Below are positions 27,401 to 33,400 of a stretch of DNA of 64,000 nucleotides, in pieces. The translations under genes were made by a program, and so were the position numbers. Source of the stretch: Siphonodentalium dalli (taxonomy: Eukaryota > Mollusca > Scaphopoda > Gadilida > Siphonodentaliidae); contig CP136065.1 of the NCBI GenBank assembly GCA_032622095.1, positions 213,386,151 to 213,450,150 of the forward strand. Reading direction: 5' to 3'. The notes beneath the pieces were generated by a model. It saw only the letters and a list, made by a program, of their open reading frames with translations, did not search any database and was not told the origin of the DNA. How positions within the stretch are numbered: position 1 is the stretch's first letter; every line of letters begins with the position of its first letter.

Positions 27401-30400
27401 CAGAATTCCGTTAAAATAACAATAGCAACCAGCACCTAATTAACGAACCGGCGGCCGACTCGGCCGTCTCGAACAACTATCAGTGAGCTGCAGAAAGAAA
27501 AATATCTATAAAAGTTGAAATATAAGACTTACAAATTATCTTTTAAATTTTTGTATTGGTAATTGAAATAGCTTGTCACAAACCAAAAATCAACATTATT
27601 GACATAATAATGTAAAGGACAATAAACGAAATTGAAATTCCCAACTACACCTTTTAACGGACTCGGCCTCCTGGTCGCGTAGTTCGACTTTTAAATAAAC
27701 CAGAATATCCCATTCTATAAATAAAATACCCACTGTTAATCTCAGGGCCAACAGATATATTGAATCTCAAGGACAGCATACACTGGTGGTGTTAATAACA
27801 TAACCATAACAGCATTTAAATGTTAATCAGTAGTTGCTTGCCTATTTATATATGCCATCAACGTCGTTTTTCGGTTGATCTATGAGCGTATAGACCGATC
27901 AGTAGACGAATAACATACTGTATAATTCCGCGAAGCGGATTATACTAAGTATGTTATTCGTCTACTGATCGGTCTATACGCTCATAGATCAACCGAAAAA
28001 CGACGTTGATGGCTTATAATTACAACATCGTTTGATAATAAGTCGCATTTATTGTGAAAATATCTGTTATAAAACAGTAGAAAATTTGGTCTCCCACGGT
28101 CTCCCAACGGAAATTTTGCTTGGGCCACTCTGGGGCGAGATTAAAAATTGGTCGAGTTTAGCCTGAGTGACTTTGCTCTGAAAGTTTAATGTCAAGGTCG
28201 ACAATGAATAACTAAAATAATAAAAGTATTTTTTCACAAACTACAGCAACATTTATGCACAAGAAAGTCATTTTGCGAAATTAAAATGGAAGTGACATAT
28301 ATATGTTTCAATCTTGGCATTTGACAGAAATCCGGACTGCATGACATTATCTATACGTCTCAAAGCCGCAAATTCAGTTGATTCAGACTCGACAAGTTCA
28401 ACACGAGGACCAGGAATTGCAGATTTATCCGGGAACATCACCATGGCGCTTGTAGTTTTACATGTGGTAGTGTTCGAATTGATGATTGTTGATGCTGAAG
28501 ATTGCAATGGTTGGACATGACAGGATTGTGAAGACTTGAGGATTGCTTCGGAGTATTTTTCATCGGCTAACTGAGCATCACTGGCTGTAGCAGTTTTAAA
28601 CAGAGTGTCACTGAGATTTTCCTTTTGAATTCTCGAGCAATCCCTGTTATAGCTCCTTACTGCTGCTTCGCTCTTATGGCCACTCATAAACATAATGTGA
28701 CGGGTCTCGAACCCAGCGTCGTTAAGCGCCTGGATAGCAGTTGCGCGCAAACAGTGTGCAGTGTATAACGTGGACGTAGCAGCACCTTTGCAAATATCCC
28801 TCATATAACCAACAAAAGACCGTTTGCCAAGTGGCATCGCAGTGTACCAAATGGGATACGCTTTTGGAGTTTCGGAATACATGGAATCTTTCTCACATCT
28901 GTTGAATAAGGATTTCGCTGATGGATCAGTTTTTTCGATGAATAACTTCAGCGATTTCACAGGACACATATCTGACTCTGATACAGCATACATGCGCTTG
29001 TCAACTGCAGCTTCGCCTTTAGCATTCAGACCACCCTGCCAATTGTTTTGCAATGTTTCATGGTGCATAGTGACATACTCTCTACCATTCTCATCAATTT
29101 GGAAATTAAATGAATTGAGAGACAATTGATGATGAAACTCCAAACCTCTGCTAACGAAGTGAAATGTTAGCAAATACCAAACTCTTAGTTTGAGAATTAT
29201 TGGTGTGTCTTGAGACAAATACAAGTTTATCAATTGAAGATCTTTCGAATTCACTATTTCCTTATGCTTTGTCGGTCTCGATTTCCCATCTCTCAAAAGT
29301 TTCTTCAATTTTGCATCCAGCACATTATTTGAACCTCTGAATTCTGTATCTTTCACAATGTCAATAGTCCGGCCACTAGCAGTGTCAGAAACGTGCCTAT
29401 TTATTGCTGATCGTATGGACTTTAATGTATTTTTGTGGTATTCATCACCGTTTTTTGGCTTTGCTTCGGCATAGAAGGAGCGTAACTTTTCATTCAAATC
29501 GTCCTTCTTCATAGCATGCATGTCATATTTTTTCCCTTCTCGTTCTATACACCAATCTGTAATGACAAAATTGTACAAGCGCTCAATAACATTGCCAAAA
29601 CATTTATTTTGGGAGGATAAAATTTAAGTTGCTAAATAAATAGACAGAACACAACGCGCATCTTAATCGAGAATCTTTTATCGAATGAGTTGCGGATGGC
29701 GCAAGGATATATTTCGCGAGAGCGTAGCTCGAGCGAAATATAACTTTGTGCCGTCCGCAACGAGTTCGATAAAAGATTCGAGATTATGATGCAAGTTGTG
29801 TTCTGTATTTATTCTACACCGTTCAGTCAGATAATTTCAATCCATGAATGTCATATCCATTGTTACTATAGCCACCTCTTTGTGATTTAAGTCTGACAAA
29901 TAGCCAGTAATTATGGGGGGATCACCGGAAGCGGATGATCGACGTAATGTACGTCATCTTTCTTGGCGACAACGTCAACAAGAATAGTCCCGGCTTGTAT
30001 TCCACTAGAGGTATACACTACTATGTATTCGATGGCTGGGATTCCGTTGAATACATGTACCTCACGTCAATGGGTGTGGAATAATATACATTATTTACTA
30101 TTTTGATATGCCATCAACGTCATTTTTCTATTGATCTATGAATGTATAGATGTTTCAGTGGAAGAAATACTCCCCATAGTTAGTACCGGTAACTTACTAT
30201 TTCATATAAATTTTTATTAGCCTAATAGTTTCTTAATTTCTTCTTTTTTTGCACTATTTTGTTTTACATTTTGCAGATCCGAGTTTGTTATAAATGTCTA
30301 TATTAATTTCATAATACATGTTCAATAGTACTTTACTAATACTAGTTGTAACTTACCATCAAAAATCTTCATGCCCCATTTTGTGTTTTTTTTTGTCGAC

Positions 30401-33400
30401 ACAGCTTGACGATTTTTCTCCAGTTCAGCCATTTCATCTTCTGTCATGTGGTGGAATCTTCTGGCTTTGTTATCAGTATCACTGGTTTTTGCAGTTGCCT
30501 GTAGATAAATTGAAAAATAGCGCCATTATAAACACAATTTTTTTGAAACATTTTCCAATGCAACTGTTACTGTGGATTAATATTATAATTTATACTCATA
30601 GGCCTACTCATAGTGACAGTCTGACATAGATCAATACTGACAATAGAAAAATAACCTTGATTGCATGTTTTATAATTTACACCTATTTTTTTATGTAACT
30701 TGTAAGGACTAAGGTACCGCCGCGGTAAATACTTTTAACAGTTTTACCAGTTTAAATAACGTGATGATAAATGCTGATTTTTTAATGAATTATGAAAACA
30801 AGTTATTGCTGGTAAATTGTTATTAAAATTAATCTTGATTCGCGAGTTTATGCTATATATTATAGCGCAAATTAAATTTGATAAAACCCCTACCTGGTAT
30901 TGGGTATCCTGAGGTTGAGTTACTTCAATAGCCTCCAAAAGTCGTTCATCCTGAGGCTGAGGAGGTAAGCTGTTCAAGATCCTGTCCAGGCCAATGAAAT
31001 TTTGCACAGAAATCTTCGCCATTTCATTTAAAAACTTGTCATTTTGTTGATGAGTGGCAGCCGCTTGGGAATAAGCTTCTACTTCTTCAAAAACTTCAAG
31101 CATATTTGCATCATCTTCCATGTCTAAAGCAAATTCATCTTCTTGGCTCAATTGAAAATCAATCGTAAAATCTCCCATATCATCCATTGCGACGCACCTG
31201 TTATTTTGTTTTTGAATTCAAATCAATTAATTTGCTACATTGAAACAATGCGCCTTTGAATGATGCCGATCGCACAGGTATTTACGCTTATTTTGCGAAT
31301 TTGCTTTATTGTTTTGGTAAACACTGATAATGGACAGGGGATAATCAACTAAGTTGATCTATTTTTATCGATAAAATGATGAAAAGGGATAGTATCTTTA
31401 TTATTTTTTGGTACTTTTTGCTTTGAAACGCTTTAGTTCAAGCGAGAGAAATTTTGTAACCAAGGAAGCGCGTCGCTGTCAAGCTTCGGATTGGCTAATA
31501 ATTCAACGGAAGCTACTTTTAGGTAAACTCGCCTCAGAGACAATACTCTTCGCATGTTAACCCTTCGCAAATTACTACGCCGGTGACTCGTCTACTGCAA
31601 AGTCTATGCACTGATAGACGCAGGTCACGCGGTAGCCTCTCGACCAATCAAATGCCCGCATTTCGACGAAAACGAATGTAGTTGTAATTATATTTGGATA
31701 ACAATTTACCAGATATGACACATTCTTACTTAATTATCAAAACAATATAACAATCCCATATTTTTTGTTTTCGAATTTGGCAAATTTCTTAAATATAATT
31801 TTTTAAATGTTTCAAAACCTGTTTCCCACCAAACAAAGAGTATATGCACTAGAGTTTGTCACCAAGCTGAATGTATCCACTTAGAATCAGACATATATTA
31901 ACATACCTGTTTGGTAACATGTACCAGTAGTAGAATGATAGCATGATTGCTTCACACGTTACGTGTATATAATAACATATGTTTCAATCCTGGGGGGAGA
32001 TTGTTATAAATTATTAAAGACCAATTAATTTTTGAATGCCCAGAACCAAAAATATAATAAATAATAGATTTCACCAGAATACGGAACAGCTATGGCCTAG
32101 GAGTGTGCACCAAGTGATAGAGATTCTCAGATTCACCCCAAGACTTTCCCTGTTATTTACCCCAGAATGCATCATAATTCACAACTAAGAGATCGAGTTA
32201 TTCCCCTTCCATTGATAATTATAAACCAGTAGTACAGACCAGATCGAAATTAAGCACAGAACACACATTGGCACCTTGACAAAAACAACATGTTCACAGT
32301 TTATTCAACCGGATAAGTTGATTTAACCCTTTACCCAACAGAATGGCCCTGTGCCAATGCATTCTCTTATATATGCGAGTCGACCATAGGTCGCCTCGCA
32401 TATATAAGAGAATGCATTGGCTTAACACATATTAAAAATGATAAAATTGTCAAAGAATGTAGAAAAATATTATAAAAATTGTTAAAAAATGTAAGGAAAA
32501 ATTATAAAATTGTTAAAGAATGTAAGAACAAATGGTAAAAAGTGTTAAAAAAAGAATTTTTTAGGCCAATGCATTCTCTTATATATGCGAGGCGACCTAT
32601 GATCGACTCGCATATATAAGAGAATGCATTGGCACAGGGCATAACTGTAACCATCACAATGTGGTCAATGAACCGTTTCCAATGATATCCATATTTGTAT
32701 GGTTCTATTGAGACAGACCCAAGATATTTTAGGCTGTTGAAGCTTTATTTGGGCGTTTTTGGCCGTTTTGTTGGGTAAAGGGTTAATGAATGACTTGCAG
32801 ATCAATTGGGGTCATTGGATTTTGACTGGTAGAGTAACTAAACAAAGTTTTTGAAGGGATTCACACGATCTTTGTTTAACCCTTTGAGTGCCAGGGGCCG
32901 ATCTCATCGGCCCTAAACCTACAACATAAGTCTGTTAAAGAATATAAGAATAAATTATTAAAATTGTAAAAAATTGTAAAAAAAAAAAAAAAAAAATTGT
33001 TAGGCCAATGCATTCTCTTATATATGCGAGGCGACCTATGGTCACTCGCATATATAAGAGAATGCATTGGCACAGGGAATATCGGTCGACCTGGCACTCA
33101 AAGGGTTAATTACTCTGCCAATCAAAAGTTCAAAACCAATGACCCTAATCGATCTGTAAGTCATTTCTTATAACCATATACCTAACCAATCATATACCTA
33201 ACCAAACATATACATCTTCAAACATATACCTAACGAAACATATACCTAATAAAACATATGCCTAACCAAACATATACTTAACCAAATAATATATCTGTTC
33301 CAGGTGACTTTGTTAACTTCCAGTCGTTAGCATTGTATGATGAAACATACGGCTGGATGTGCGCTTTCGTCGTCTTCATCGCCACGATACAAATCCTCCG

